Under the pieces are notes generated by a model. The model ran no database searches and was not told the origin of the DNA. It worked only from the letters and a program-made list of their open reading frames with translations. Both the position numbers and the translations under genes were made by a program. Below are positions 25,416-34,351 of a stretch of DNA of 64,000 nt, in pieces. Numbering within the stretch: the stretch's first letter is position 1; the number at the start of each line of letters is the position of its first letter. Origin of the DNA: Tistlia sp040905785 (lineage in GTDB: Bacteria; Pseudomonadota; Alphaproteobacteria; Kiloniellales; DSM-21159). The stretch covers positions 135,190 to 199,189 of the forward strand of contig NZ_JBBDQW010000006.1 of NCBI RefSeq assembly GCF_040905785.1. The letters are read 5' to 3'.

Positions 25416-26030
25416 ATGCGCTTCGTAAAGCCCGTCCTGATCGTCCTGCTGCTGCTCGTCGTCGGCGGCTTCCTGCATTTCTATCTGCCGTCCAAAGACG
25501 TCGTGCGGATCGTCGGCACCGACGTGAAGCGGGTCGACATCGCCGGCAGCGGCCGCCAGCCCGAGAGCGCCGCCGGCACGCGCGACGTCCGCTTCATCAA
25601 CGCCGTCTGGGAGGACGGCCGACCCCGCGTCTATCGCAACGAGGAGACCGGCTGGGGCTTTCCCTGGTACTTCAAGTTCGACAGCGGCAACCTGCAGGCC
25701 GAGGCGCAGAACCTCGTGTCCAGCGCGGAGACGCCGAAGTGGGTGCAGGCGACCCACTACGGCTGGCGCATCCCGATGTTCTCGATGTTCCCGAACGTGG
25801 TCGACCTGGAGCGGGTCGAGAGCGCCGACCACACGCCGATCCCCTGGTTCAACATCGCCCTGCTGCTGCTGCTGCTGTTCGTCGCCTGGCAGATCTGGCG
25901 CTTCATTGCGCGCTTCCGCGCCGAGCGCATCGAGCCCTTCATCGACCGGGTCGACGAGGAGGCCGACGAGATGCGCGACGAGGCCGGCGGCTTCATCCGG
26001 CGCCTGCGCGACCGTGTCGACCGGTCATGA
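25416..26030 (+). CDS. DUF1523 family membrane protein
   Basis: A 204-residue protein with an N-terminal membrane anchor (PVLIVLLLLVVGGFLHFYLP) and a second membrane helix at about residues 145-165 (FNIALLLLLLFVAWQIWRF), giving an extracytoplasmic middle domain. Conserved DUF1523 features are VVRIVGTDVKR, NEETGWGFPWYFKFDSGNL and ATHYGWRIPMFSMFPN. The C-terminal tail is acidic/basic and cytoplasmic. The family is widespread in alphaproteobacteria and has no assigned function. It converges with the signalling operon, six bases apart. Confidence 0.88.
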   Translation: MRFVKPVLIVLLLLVVGGFLHFYLPSKDVVRIVGTDVKRVDIAGSGRQPESAAGTRDVRFINAVWEDGRPRVYRNEETGWGFPWYFKFDSGNLQAEAQNLVSSAETPKWVQATHYGWRIPMFSMFPNVVDLERVESADHTPIPWFNIALLLLLLFVAWQIWRFIARFRAERIEPFIDRVDEEADEMRDEAGGFIRRLRDRVDRS

Positions 26031-26036
26031 TTTGGT

Positions 26037-27089
26037 CTAGGCGTCGATCTCGAGTTTGAAGTTCAGCCGGGCACGGGTGCCGACCGCGCAGCGGTCGTAG
26101 ACCACCGAGCCGCCGAGATTGCTGGCCATCGCCTTGACGATGCGGCTGCCCAGGCCGGTGCCCTTGGCCTCGCCCTCGCCGCTCCAGCCGACGCCGTCGT
26201 CCTCGACGCAGAGCTCCGCGCCGCCCTCGATCGGCGTGAAGCGAACCCTGACCTCGCCGTCGATGCGTCCCGGGTAGGCGTACTTGAAGGCGTTGGTGAC
26301 GAGCTCGGTGAGCAGCACCCCGATCGAGACCGCCTTGTCGGTCGGCACCGCGAGCTGGCCGACCTCCAGGCGCACCTGGGCGCCGTGGCCGACGGTCTTC
26401 ATCGAGGCCTCGAGGTCGTCGATCAGGCTGCGCAGGTAGTCCGCGAGCTCGACGACCCGCACGTCGTGGGAGGTGTAGAGGCGGCGGTGGATGCCGGCGA
26501 TCGCGAGGATCCTCGCCTGGGTCTCACTCAAGGCCTCGCGCGCGGCCGGCTGGGCGGCCGCCTTGGCCTGCATCGAGACCAGCGCCGCGACCAGGGCCAG
26601 GCTGTTCGAGACCCGGTGGTTGACCTCGCCGAGCAGCAGCTCGGCGCGTTCCTTGGCCTCGCGCATCTCGCGCTCGGCGCGCTCCTTCTCGCGGCCCAGG
26701 CGCGCCTTGTCGATGGCCTGGTCGACGGCGCTGCCGAGCAGCGCCAGGAACTCCTCGGCGGTCGCCTTGGGGACGTAGTCGCAGGCCCCGGCCTTGAGCG
26801 CGTCGACGGCGATCGCGGTCTCGGCCGAGCCGGTGACGTAGACCACCGGCGGCGCGCCGGGCAGGTCGCTCAGGGTCGTCAGCACCTCGAGCCCGGTGCC
26901 GCCGGGCAGGTAGTGGTCGAGGGCGATCACGTCGATGTCGCCCTGGGCGAGCCGGTCCAGGCCGGCGTCGGCGGTCTCCGCGGTCTCGACCCGGTAGCCG
27001 CGCCGGCCGAGCGCCTTCTGCACGAGCCGGCCGAGCCCCGGATCGTCGTCGATGTAGAGAATGGTGACGTCGCGGTTCGGCATGGTCAC
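26037..27089 (-). CDS. Response-regulator/histidine-kinase hybrid (REC + HisKA_2 + HATPase)
   Basis: A 350-residue soluble signalling protein. Residues 5-125 are a receiver domain: TILYIDDDPGLG (acidic pocket), VIALDHYLPGGTGLEVL (phosphoacceptor Asp), VYVTGSAETA and the YVPKA Lys. A helical linker leads to a HisKA_2/HWE-like dimerisation domain with LLLGEVNHRVSNSLALVAAL (His in NHR), then an HATPase domain with VTNAFKYAYPGR and DGVGWSG. So it is a kinase whose input is another phosphorelay. Its ATG overlaps the stop of the single-domain regulator gene (ATGA), which fits direct handing of signal between the three products. Confidence 0.93.
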   Translation of the reverse strand: MTMPNRDVTILYIDDDPGLGRLVQKALGRRGYRVETAETADAGLDRLAQGDIDVIALDHYLPGGTGLEVLTTLSDLPGAPPVVYVTGSAETAIAVDALKAGACDYVPKATAEEFLALLGSAVDQAIDKARLGREKERAEREMREAKERAELLLGEVNHRVSNSLALVAALVSMQAKAAAQPAAREALSETQARILAIAGIHRRLYTSHDVRVVELADYLRSLIDDLEASMKTVGHGAQVRLEVGQLAVPTDKAVSIGVLLTELVTNAFKYAYPGRIDGEVRVRFTPIEGGAELCVEDDGVGWSGEGEAKGTGLGSRIVKAMASNLGGSVVYDRCAVGTRARLNFKLEIDA

Positions 27090-27532
27090 TCGGTTTCCGG
27101 AACCTGCATCACGAAGAAGAACAGGCCGAGCTGGCGGATCGCATTGGCGAAGCTCTCGTAGTCGACCGGCTTGGTTATATAGACGTTGGCGCCGAGATCG
27201 TAGCAGCGCTGTATCTCGCGGGCGTCGTCGGTCGTGGTCAGGACGACGACCGGCGTGCGCCGGGTGTGGGGGTTGTTCTTGACCCGCTCCAGGATCTCGA
27301 CGCCCGTCGTGTCCGGCAGGTTGAGGTCGAGCAGCACCAGCAGGTGCCGCCCCTTGCTGACCTCGCCGCTGCCGTCGGGCCCGAACAGGTAGTCCAGCGC
27401 CGAGGTGCCGTCGGCGAAGGGCAGGATCTCGTTGTTGACGCCGGCGCGGCGGATGTTCTTCTCGATCAGCCGGGCATGGCCCTCGTCGTCCTCGATCATG
27501 ACGATGGTGACCGCTCTGCCTTCTCCGCTCAT
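27086..27532 (-). CDS. Single-domain response regulator (Rcp1/CheY-like)
   Basis: A 148-residue stand-alone receiver protein with no output domain. VTIVMIEDDEGHARLIEKN gives the acidic pocket, LVLLDLNLPDTTGVEIL holds the phosphoacceptor Asp, VVVLTTTDD the switch Thr, and ITKPVDYE the conserved Lys. The DGTSALDYLFG segment and overall length match the Rcp1 group, which serves phytochrome-like kinases. It overlaps both neighbours by four bases (ATGA at each end), so it probably shuttles phosphate from the CHASE3 kinase to the hybrid kinase. The cognate output is not visible. Confidence 0.93.
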   Translation of the reverse strand: MSGEGRAVTIVMIEDDEGHARLIEKNIRRAGVNNEILPFADGTSALDYLFGPDGSGEVSKGRHLLVLLDLNLPDTTGVEILERVKNNPHTRRTPVVVLTTTDDAREIQRCYDLGANVYITKPVDYESFANAIRQLGLFFFVMQVPETE

Positions 27533-29106
27533 TGGCCTCTACTCCTCAGGATTGTCTTCAGGTCGCGCGGCAGCTGGACCCGGAAGGTCGAGCCCTGGCC
27601 GGCCTCGGAGCGCAGGCCGATGTCGCCGCCGAGGGAGCGCACCAGGGTCCGCACGTGCGCCAGGCCGATGCCTTCGCCCGGCTGGTCCTGGCTGCCGGCG
27701 CGCCGGAACAGCTCGAAGACGCGCTCCTGGTCCTGGGCGGCGATGCCGCGGCCGTTGTCGCGGACCTCGGCGACCAGATAGCCCGAGCCGAGGGCGCGCA
27801 CCGAGACCGACAGCGCGGGCGGCCGCTCGGGATGGCGGTACTTCACCGCGTTGTCGATCAGGTTGCCGAAGATCTGCTCCAGCGACAGGCGGTCGCTGAC
27901 CAGGCTGCCGGCCTCGACGTCGAGCTCGACCGTGCCATCGCTCTCGGCGATGCGGTGGCGGATGCCGTCGATCTGGCTCTGGAGCAGCGCCTGGAGGTCG
28001 ACCGGCTCGGGCTTCAGCGGCCGTCTGCCGTCGCGCGAGATCTTCAGGATGGCGTTGATCAGGCCGTCCATCTTGCGCGTCGAGGAGCGGATGAAGCCGA
28101 TCGCCTCCGGCAGGTCCTGCTCGATGGCGATGCGCGCCTCGGCGGTCGCCGGGTCCTCGACGACCTGCGCGACCTGCGCGCCCGTCGCCTCGCCCGCGCT
28201 CGCCCCCTCGCCCGCGCTCGCCCCCTCGCCATGGCCGTTCCGCTGGTCGATGACCTGCGCGACATAGGCCTGCAGGGATGCCAGGCTGGCCTCCAGCTCG
28301 GCGGTGAAGCCCATGATGTTGACGAGCGGCGCGCGCAGGTCGTGGGTCACGATATAGGCGAAGCGCTGGACCTCCTCGTTCGCGCGCAGCAGGTCGGCGG
28401 TGCGGTCGCGCACCCGTTCCTCGAGATCGGCGTTGAGCTGCTCGACCTCGCTGCGCGCGCGCGCCAGGTCGCGGGTGTAGCCGGCGATCAGCAGGATCGC
28501 GCCGGCGACCACCGCGATCACCACGGCGGCGCCGAGGATGGAGACCCAGCGCAGCAGCAGGGCGCTGCGCTCCTGGCTGGCGATGCTCAGCTGAAGCCGG
28601 ACCTCGGCGGACTCGCGCAGCCGCTCGAGGTCGCCGCGCAGCCGGTTCATCATCTGGTTGCCGCGGTCGGTCTCGATGATCGCGACGGCACGCGCCCGCT
28701 CGCCGTCGTCGGACAGCCGGATCGTCTCCTCGATCTCCTCGAGCTTGGCGGCCAGCGTGGCGCCCAGCTGCTCGAGCACGGGCGCCAGGTCGGGATAGCC
28801 CCTGAGCGCCTCGCGCAGGTCCTCGAAGGCCGGCACGATGCGCCGCGCCGCCAGCCGGTAGGGATCGAGGTAGGCCGCCTCGTCGGTCAGCAGGTAGCCG
28901 CGCTGGGCGGTCTCCATGTCCTGGACCATCGACAGCAGGTCGGCGGCGCCGCTGCGCACCTGGCGCGCCGCCAGGACCTCGGCGAACTGGTCCTGGGTCC
29001 GCGCCACCAGGACCAGCGAGGCCGCGACGATGCCGCCCAGCGCGCTGAGGCCGAGCAGCAGCAGCAGCGCGGTGACGCGGATGTAGGTCTTCTTGGAGAT
29101 CGGCAT
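27529..29106 (-). CDS. CHASE3-domain sensor histidine kinase
   Basis: Inner-membrane kinase of 525 residues. A first membrane helix lies at about residues 10-30, followed by a periplasmic CHASE3 domain (VQDMETAQRGYLLTDEAAYL is the family hallmark) and a second helix near 195-220. A coiled coil leads to the dimerisation domain with FAYIVTHDLRAPLVNIMGF (phosphorylated His) and the catalytic domain (NLIDNAVKYRHPE, VRDNGRGI, GEGIGLAHVRTLVRSLGG). A GEGASA duplication from an 18-bp repeat sits between the first and second helices of the dimerisation region. I chose the ATG at 29106; an ATG 13 codons earlier is possible. The ligand is unknown. Confidence 0.92.
   Translation of the reverse strand: MPISKKTYIRVTALLLLLGLSALGGIVAASLVLVARTQDQFAEVLAARQVRSGAADLLSMVQDMETAQRGYLLTDEAAYLDPYRLAARRIVPAFEDLREALRGYPDLAPVLEQLGATLAAKLEEIEETIRLSDDGERARAVAIIETDRGNQMMNRLRGDLERLRESAEVRLQLSIASQERSALLLRWVSILGAAVVIAVVAGAILLIAGYTRDLARARSEVEQLNADLEERVRDRTADLLRANEEVQRFAYIVTHDLRAPLVNIMGFTAELEASLASLQAYVAQVIDQRNGHGEGASAGEGASAGEATGAQVAQVVEDPATAEARIAIEQDLPEAIGFIRSSTRKMDGLINAILKISRDGRRPLKPEPVDLQALLQSQIDGIRHRIAESDGTVELDVEAGSLVSDRLSLEQIFGNLIDNAVKYRHPERPPALSVSVRALGSGYLVAEVRDNGRGIAAQDQERVFELFRRAGSQDQPGEGIGLAHVRTLVRSLGGDIGLRSEAGQGSTFRVQLPRDLKTILRSRGQ
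28189..28224. repeat. 18-bp in-frame tandem repeat, two copies
   Basis: Two copies of CTCGCCCGCGCTCGCCCC (28189-28206, 28207-28224), with a partial third, inside the histidine kinase gene. It adds a six-residue GEGASA unit per copy without breaking the frame. Confidence 0.8.
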
Positions 29107-29187
29107 GGCGGCTCGAAACGGGCGGGTCGCGCCTACATGGGGCAAGTCGGTGCAAACGGCAAGCGTCGGGCTCTCCTCAGGCAGGGC

Positions 29188-30441
29188 TCACGAAAGCAGC
29201 CCGACAACGGCGCCGGTCAGGCCGGTCGAGAGGGTGCCGGAGAGGATCGACTTGCCGGCCAGGCCGACCAGCTCGCCGCGCCGCTCCGGCGCCAGCGCGA
29301 CCAGGCCGCCGATCATGATGCCGAGGCTGCCCGGGTTGGCGAAGCCGCAGAGCGCGTAGACCAGGATCAGGCGGCTGCGCTCGCCGAGCTCGGCCTCGGG
29401 CACCTGGGCGAGCTGGAGATAGGCGATGAACTCGTTGAGCACGGTCTTGACGCCGAGCAGCTCGCCGGCGACCGCGGCCTCGGCCCAGGGCACGCCGAGC
29501 AGCCAGGCGTAGGGCGCGAACAGCCAGCCGAACAGCCGCTCCAGCGACAGCGGCGCGCCGAAGGCCTCGGGCAGCAGCCCCAGCAGCGCGTTGACCAGCG
29601 CGACCAGGGCGATCAGCACGATCAGCATGGCCGTGACGTTGATCAGCAGCTTGACGCCCTGCTCGGTGCCGCGGGTGATCGCGTCCATCGAGCTGTCGTA
29701 GGCCAGCGCCGGGATCGAGGCGTCGCTCTCGGTCCTCTCCAGGCCCGGCACCATCAGGCGCGCGACCAAGAGCGCCGCCGGCACCGAGATGATCGAGGCG
29801 GTCAGGATGTGGCCGAGCGCGCCGGGCACGCTGTCGGCGATGAAGGAGGCGTAGAGGATCATCACGGTGCCGGCGACCGTCGCCATGCCGCAGGTCATGA
29901 CCATGAATATCTCGGCGCGGGTCAGGCGGGCGAAGTAGGGCCGCACCAGCAGCGGCGCCTCGACCATGCCGACGAAGATGTTGGCCGCCGCGCTGACGCC
30001 GACCGCGCCGCCGATGCCGAACAGCCGCTCCAGGACGCGCGAGACGCCCTTGATGACGACCGGCAGGATGCGCCAGTGCCAGAGCAGCGCCGCCAGCGCC
30101 GAGATCACCAGGATCAGCGGCAGGGCCTGCAGCGCCAGCACGAAGGCGTTGCCCGGCCGGCTCGCCTCGAAGGGCGCCGGGCCGCCGCCCAGGTAGCCGA
30201 ACACGAAGGCGGTGCCGGCACGGGTCGCCGCCTCCAGCGCCAGCACCAGGCCGTTCAGGCCCAGGAAGGCCTCGCGCGCCGCCGGCAGGCGCAGCAGCAG
30301 CAGGGCCAGGGCGAGCTGCAACCCCAGGCCGACGGCGACGGCGCGCCAGTCGAAGCGCCGCCGGTCCTCGCTGACCGCCCAGGCCAGCAGGAGGATCGCC
30401 GCGATCCCGAGCAGCCCCTGCAGGTTCTCGATGGCCCCCAC
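29188..30441 (-). CDS. Concentrative nucleoside transporter (NupC/CNT family)
   Basis: Inner-membrane nucleoside:cation symporter, 417 residues and about ten membrane segments. CNT landmarks include the N-terminal GLLGIAAILLLAWAVSEDRR, FVFGYLGGGPAPFE, the VSAAANIFVGMVEAPLLVRPY nucleoside-binding region with its Glu, MTCGMATVAGTVM, and the second half motif VLNEFIAYLQLAQ followed by YALCGFANPGSLGIMIGGL. All key regions are intact. It is monocistronic here and not obviously linked to the signalling operon, whose first gene starts about 80 bases downstream on the same strand. Confidence 0.94.
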   Translation of the reverse strand: MGAIENLQGLLGIAAILLLAWAVSEDRRRFDWRAVAVGLGLQLALALLLLRLPAAREAFLGLNGLVLALEAATRAGTAFVFGYLGGGPAPFEASRPGNAFVLALQALPLILVISALAALLWHWRILPVVIKGVSRVLERLFGIGGAVGVSAAANIFVGMVEAPLLVRPYFARLTRAEIFMVMTCGMATVAGTVMILYASFIADSVPGALGHILTASIISVPAALLVARLMVPGLERTESDASIPALAYDSSMDAITRGTEQGVKLLINVTAMLIVLIALVALVNALLGLLPEAFGAPLSLERLFGWLFAPYAWLLGVPWAEAAVAGELLGVKTVLNEFIAYLQLAQVPEAELGERSRLILVYALCGFANPGSLGIMIGGLVALAPERRGELVGLAGKSILSGTLSTGLTGAVVGLLS

Positions 30442-30532
30442 TCCCCCATCGCTTGGCCGCTTCCCCTATGCCGCCTGCCCGCCGGGGGTGCAAGTGCCCG
30501 TGGCTTGCCGCGCCGGCCGGGCAGGATGGGCA

Positions 30533-30639
30533 TCCACGCCCTTCGACAGGCTCAGGGTGAAGCGGAGGACGGTGCGAAGGGTCGCCGGGCCGTTGCGCCC
30601 CCCGGTCGGCTTCGTCCCGAGCCTCGTCGAGGGGCGTGG
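30533..30639. repeat. Imperfect inverted repeat (TCGACAGGCTC family)
   Basis: The left arm 30533-30562 (CCACGCCCTTCGACAGGCTC...) and the right arm 30609-30639 (...GAGCCTCGTCGAGGGGCGTGG) are reverse complements with a few mismatches around a 46-base loop. It lies between the divergently transcribed nucleoside permease and flavin reductase genes. Confidence 0.85.
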
Positions 30640-30723
30640 GCGTGCTGGGCCCCGGCAAAGGCCCGCTCTTGCGCTCGCAAGGCCAGCCGCCATTATGGGC
30701 CGGCCCTTTCCGACCGGAGTCCC

Positions 30724-31296
30724 ATGTCCCCAGCGCTCGACATCGCGGCCCTCAAGACCGCCTTCGGCAGCTTCGCCACCGGCATCACGGTGGTGACGAC
30801 GCGTGACGGCGCCGGCAATCCGATCGGCATCACCTGCAACTCCTTCTCCTCGGTCTCGCTGAAGCCGCCGATGGTGCTGTTCAGCCTGGCCAGGACCGCC
30901 TTCAGCCTGAATGCCTTCCTGCGCTGCGACCATTTCGGCGTCTCCGTGCTCTCGGCCGGCCAGGAGGCGGTCTCGGCCCGCTTCGCCACGGCCTCGGCCG
31001 ACAAGTGGGCCGGCGTCGCCTGGCACGCCTGGGAGCGCGGCTCGCCGGTCGTGGTCGGCGCCGTCGCCGGCTTCGAGTGTCGCAAGACCGCGGTCCACGA
31101 GGGCGGCGACCACCTGATCTTCCTGGGCGAGATCGAGCGCATGGAGACCCGGCCCGACCGCCGGCCGCTGGTCTACCTGCGCAGCCGCTACGGCCACTTC
31201 ACCGCCAACGAGCCCCGAGGCAATTCCGAACCGGCGCCCGATCGCAAGCCCGGTCCGGGGCCGCGCGCCGACGGCGGGGATCCCGAGACTTGCTGA
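30724..31296 (+). CDS. Flavin reductase family protein
   Basis: A 190-residue FMN-binding split-barrel protein of the DIM6/NTAB flavin reductase family. LKTAFGSFATGITVVTTRD is the typical opening. The flavin-binding ITCNSFSSVSLKPPMVLFSL segment follows, then FGVSVLSAGQEAVSARFA and LRSRYGHFTAN near the end. The last 20 residues are a Pro/Arg-rich tail. It would supply reduced flavin to a monooxygenase or act as a diffusible reductase. The ribF gene overlaps its 3' end, a sensible partner since RibF makes FMN and FAD. No monooxygenase partner is visible next to it. Confidence 0.9.
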   Translation: MSPALDIAALKTAFGSFATGITVVTTRDGAGNPIGITCNSFSSVSLKPPMVLFSLARTAFSLNAFLRCDHFGVSVLSAGQEAVSARFATASADKWAGVAWHAWERGSPVVVGAVAGFECRKTAVHEGGDHLIFLGEIERMETRPDRRPLVYLRSRYGHFTANEPRGNSEPAPDRKPGPGPRADGGDPETC

Positions 31297-32285
31297 TCCT
31301 ACGCCACTGGACGGGCACGGCGTCGGCGGCGCGAGGGGCGGTCGTCGCGATCGGCAACTTCGACGGCATCCACCGCGGCCACCAGGCGCTGATCGCGGCG
31401 GCCGCACGCCAGGCCCGGGCGCTCGGCGCGCCGCTCGCGCTGATGACCTTCGAGCCGCACCCGCGGCTGTTCTTCCAGCCCGACCAGCCGCCCTTCCGCC
31501 TGACCAACTGGCGGACCAAGGCCAAGCTGATCGAATCGCTCGGGGTCGACCTGCTGTTCGTGCTCGCCTTCAACGCCGAGTTGGCCGCCCTGGAGGCCGA
31601 GGACTTCGTCGCCCGCGTCCTGGTCGAGGGCCTGGCGGCGCGCCACGTCGTGGTTGGCGACAACTTCCACTTCGGCCGCAAGCGGCGCGGCGACGCGGCG
31701 CTGCTGGCGGCGGAGGGCGCGCGCCACGGCTTCGGCGTCACCGCCATGGGCCGGGTCTCGGGGCCCGGCCAGGAGCCCTACTCCTCCTCGCTGGTGCGCG
31801 AGTACCTGAAGGCCGGCAACCCGACCCGCGCCGCCCTGCTGCTCGGCCGCTACTGGGAGGTCGAGGGGCGCGTCGAGCAGGGCTTCCGGCGCGGCCGCGA
31901 GCTGGGCTTCCCGACCGCCAACCTCAAGCTCGGCGCCCTGCTGCGCCCGGCCTTCGGCGTCTACGCCGTGCGCGCCGCCCTGGAGGACGAGGCCGGCGGC
32001 GAGACCCTGTGGCGGCCCGGCGTCGCCAGCCTCGGGGTCAATCCGATGTTCGAGGTCCCCGAGCCGCTGCTCGAGACCCACCTGTTCGACTTCTCGGGCG
32101 ACCTCTACGGCCGCCACCTGCGCGTCGCCCTGATCGACTACCTGCGCCCCGAGGCGCGCTTCGAGAGCGTCGAGGCGCTGGTCGCGCAGATGCGGGCCGA
32201 CAGCGAACGGGCCCGGGCGACCCTGGCCTGGGAGACCTGGACCTCCGACTGGCCGGTCAGCCCCTTCATCGCCGGCGGCGGGTGA
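31290..32285 (+). CDS. ribF: Bifunctional riboflavin kinase/FAD synthetase
   Basis: Makes FMN and then FAD, 331 residues. The N-terminal FAD synthetase (nucleotidyltransferase) domain has AIGNFDGIHRGHQALI, with the HxGH-type motif, and VVVGDNFHFGRKRRGD. The C-terminal riboflavin kinase domain has GFRRGRELGFPTANL, the PTAN motif, and SLGVNPMF. No ATG is available at the right place. I use TTG at 31290, which overlaps the flavin reductase gene by seven bases, has GGGGAT upstream, and starts the protein about 16 residues before the first motif, as in other RibF proteins. Confidence 0.93.
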   Translation: MLILRHWTGTASAARGAVVAIGNFDGIHRGHQALIAAAARQARALGAPLALMTFEPHPRLFFQPDQPPFRLTNWRTKAKLIESLGVDLLFVLAFNAELAALEAEDFVARVLVEGLAARHVVVGDNFHFGRKRRGDAALLAAEGARHGFGVTAMGRVSGPGQEPYSSSLVREYLKAGNPTRAALLLGRYWEVEGRVEQGFRRGRELGFPTANLKLGALLRPAFGVYAVRAALEDEAGGETLWRPGVASLGVNPMFEVPEPLLETHLFDFSGDLYGRHLRVALIDYLRPEARFESVEALVAQMRADSERARATLAWETWTSDWPVSPFIAGGG

Positions 32286-32325
32286 GGATGCGCCGGCTTT
32301 CGGGCGTCGTCCCTTTCCCCCAGCC

Positions 32326-32502
32326 GTCATTCCCGCGAAAGCGGGAACGACGACCCAAAGGGGGAAAGACGGCGTCCGTCCCGGCCTCTCCCGTCATTCC
32401 CGCGCAGGCGGGAATCCAGAGGCCGGCGACGCCGGTGCGGACCGGCGACGGTCCGCGGCGGCCATCAGGGTCCTATGGATCCCCGCTTTCGCGGGGATGA
32501 CG
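32326..32502. repeat. REP-like palindromes, three copies (GTCATTCCCGCG family)
   Basis: Three copies of a 25-27 bp palindrome at 32326-32351, 32393-32419 and 32477-32502, the last inverted. The cores are GTCATTCCCGCGAAAGCGGG and its ATCCCCGC variant. They fill the gap between convergent ribF and the GMC oxidoreductase gene. Confidence 0.93.
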
Positions 32503-32565
32503 CAAAGGGTGGAAATGACGACTGGAGGCTGCAGGAATGACGACGCAGGGACGCGAGGATGAGGG

Positions 32566-34188
32566 CTACCCCTCCGCCAGCACCAACTCGGCGCCCTTCT
32601 CGCCGACCATGATGGCGGGCGCGTTGGTGTTGCCGGAGGGCACGCTGGGGAAGATCGAGGCGTCGATCACGCGCAGGGCCTCGAGGCCGTGGACCTTGAG
32701 CCGCGCGTCGACCACCGCGCTCGCCGGGTCCGGGCCCATGGCGCAGGTGCAGGAGGCGTGGAAGACCGTGCCGGCGCGCGCGCGAACGTCGGCGAGGATC
32801 GCCGCCTCCCCGCCCGGCAGGTCCGCTATCCCGGCCCCGGGCGTGATCTCCGACTCGATGAGGCCGGCGAAGGCCGGCGTCGCGGCCAGGCGGCGCATCA
32901 GCCGCCAGCCGTCGAGGTGGTCGGCGAGGTCGGCCTCGCTGGCCAGGTAGTTCGGGTGGATCGCCGGCGCCTCGAAGGGGTCGGCGCTGCGGATCTCGAG
33001 ATGTCCCCGGCTGGTCGGTCGGCAGGCCGAGTAGCCGAGCAGGAAGGCCGGATAGGGATCGGGGTTGAGCAGCGGCCGGGTTCCGGGCGGCGCCTTCAGG
33101 TAGCTGACCGGCGAGAAGTAGAGCTGCAGGTTGGGCCGCTCCAGCCCCGGGCGGCCGCGCACGAAGCCGCCGCCCTGGTTGACGCTGAGCGCCAAGGGGC
33201 CGCGGTGCAGGGCGAGATAGGTCAGGCCGGCGCGCAGCTTGCCCCACCAGGGCCGCAGCTGCTGGTTCAGGGTCGGCAGGCGCGAGCGGAACAGGAAGTC
33301 GAGGCCCAGGTGGTCCTGGAGGTTGCGCCCGACCGCCGGGCTATCGAGCTGGACCGCGAGGCCGTGGCGCCGCAGCAGCTCGGCCGGCCCGACGCCGGAG
33401 AGCTGCAGCAGCTGCGGCGAGTTGACCGCACCGGCCGAGAGGATCACCTCGCGGCCGGCCAGCGCCTTCTCGAGCCGGCCGTGCCGGCGGTACTCGACGC
33501 CGATGGCGCGGCGGCCGTCGAGCAGCACGCGCGTCGCCTGGGCATGGGTCTCGACGCGCAGATTGGGCCGCCGGCGCGCCGGCGCCAGGTAGGCGCTGGC
33601 CGCCGAGGCGCGGCGGCCGTCCTTGATCGTCAGGTGATAGAGGCCGGCGGCGTCGGGCTCCGGGCCGTTGAGATCCTCGACCAGGGTGAAGCCGGCCTCG
33701 GCGCAGGCCTTCAGGTAGACTTGGCAGAGCGGGTGGGCGTCGCGGGCGATGCCGCTGACGCTGAGCGGGCCCGCGCCGCCGCGCAGCGTGCTCTCGCCGA
33801 GCACGTGGCGCTCCATGCGCCGGAACACCGGCAGCACGTCGGCCCAGGACCAGCCCGGATTGCCGGCCGCCGCCCAGTCGTCGAAGTCGCCCGGCTGGCC
33901 GCGCACGTAGACCATGGCGTTGATCGAGCTGGAGCCGCCCAGGACCTTGCCGCGCGGCCAGTAGCTGACGCGGCCGCCGGTGCCGGGGTCTGGCTCGGTG
34001 CGGTACATCCAGTTGACGCCGGGGTCGTAGAAGATCCGGCCGTAGCCGATCGGCGTCGAGATCCAGAAATTGCGGTCGCTGCCGCCCGCCTCGAGCAGCA
34101 GCACCCGGTGCCGCCCGCTCTCGCTCAGGCGGTTCGCCAGCACGCAGCCGGCCGAACCGGCGCCGACGACGATGTAGTCGTAGTCCAT
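32566..34188 (-). CDS. GMC-family FAD oxidoreductase (choline dehydrogenase-like)
   Basis: A 540-residue glucose-methanol-choline oxidoreductase that would oxidise an alcohol to an aldehyde. Residues 5-20 carry the FAD motif VVGAGSAGCVLANRLSES. The GMC signature 1 region is PRGKVLGGSSSINAMVYVRG, and the substrate-site end is FHASCTCAMGPDP with PSGNTNAPAIMVGEKGAEL. The usual GTCxMG is replaced by SCTCAMG, a variation near the active-site His. It is encoded just downstream of the ABC transporter operon on the same strand, separated by a large inverted repeat. A role in oxidising the imported compound is likely but not proven. Confidence 0.92.
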   Translation of the reverse strand: MDYDYIVVGAGSAGCVLANRLSESGRHRVLLLEAGGSDRNFWISTPIGYGRIFYDPGVNWMYRTEPDPGTGGRVSYWPRGKVLGGSSSINAMVYVRGQPGDFDDWAAAGNPGWSWADVLPVFRRMERHVLGESTLRGGAGPLSVSGIARDAHPLCQVYLKACAEAGFTLVEDLNGPEPDAAGLYHLTIKDGRRASAASAYLAPARRRPNLRVETHAQATRVLLDGRRAIGVEYRRHGRLEKALAGREVILSAGAVNSPQLLQLSGVGPAELLRRHGLAVQLDSPAVGRNLQDHLGLDFLFRSRLPTLNQQLRPWWGKLRAGLTYLALHRGPLALSVNQGGGFVRGRPGLERPNLQLYFSPVSYLKAPPGTRPLLNPDPYPAFLLGYSACRPTSRGHLEIRSADPFEAPAIHPNYLASEADLADHLDGWRLMRRLAATPAFAGLIESEITPGAGIADLPGGEAAILADVRARAGTVFHASCTCAMGPDPASAVVDARLKVHGLEALRVIDASIFPSVPSGNTNAPAIMVGEKGAELVLAEG

Positions 34189-34226
34189 GCAATCTTCCCG
34201 GGAGATGCGGAAGTCCGCGCTTCAGC

Positions 34227-34322
34227 CGCTTCGTGGTTCGACAGGCTCACCACGAAGCGGCGGTGGCGCCGTCGCCGACGCCGGGTCGCGCTTCATGGTG
34301 AGCCTGTCGAACCACGAAGCGC
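34227..34322. repeat. Inverted repeat (TTCGACAGGCTCACC family)
   Basis: The left arm starts CGCTTCGTGGTTCGACAGG at 34227, and the right arm 34287-34322 is its near-perfect reverse complement. Each arm is itself partly palindromic. It lies between the terminal permease gene and the GMC oxidoreductase gene, where it could attenuate readthrough. Confidence 0.9.
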
Positions 34323-34351
34323 GAGTTGCTCAGGCCTCTCGTCGGCGCCCG

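Noticed and set aside
32326..32502. CRISPR-like array
   Set aside because: The repeats are self-complementary, alternate in orientation, and have unequal spacers; they are REP-like elements.
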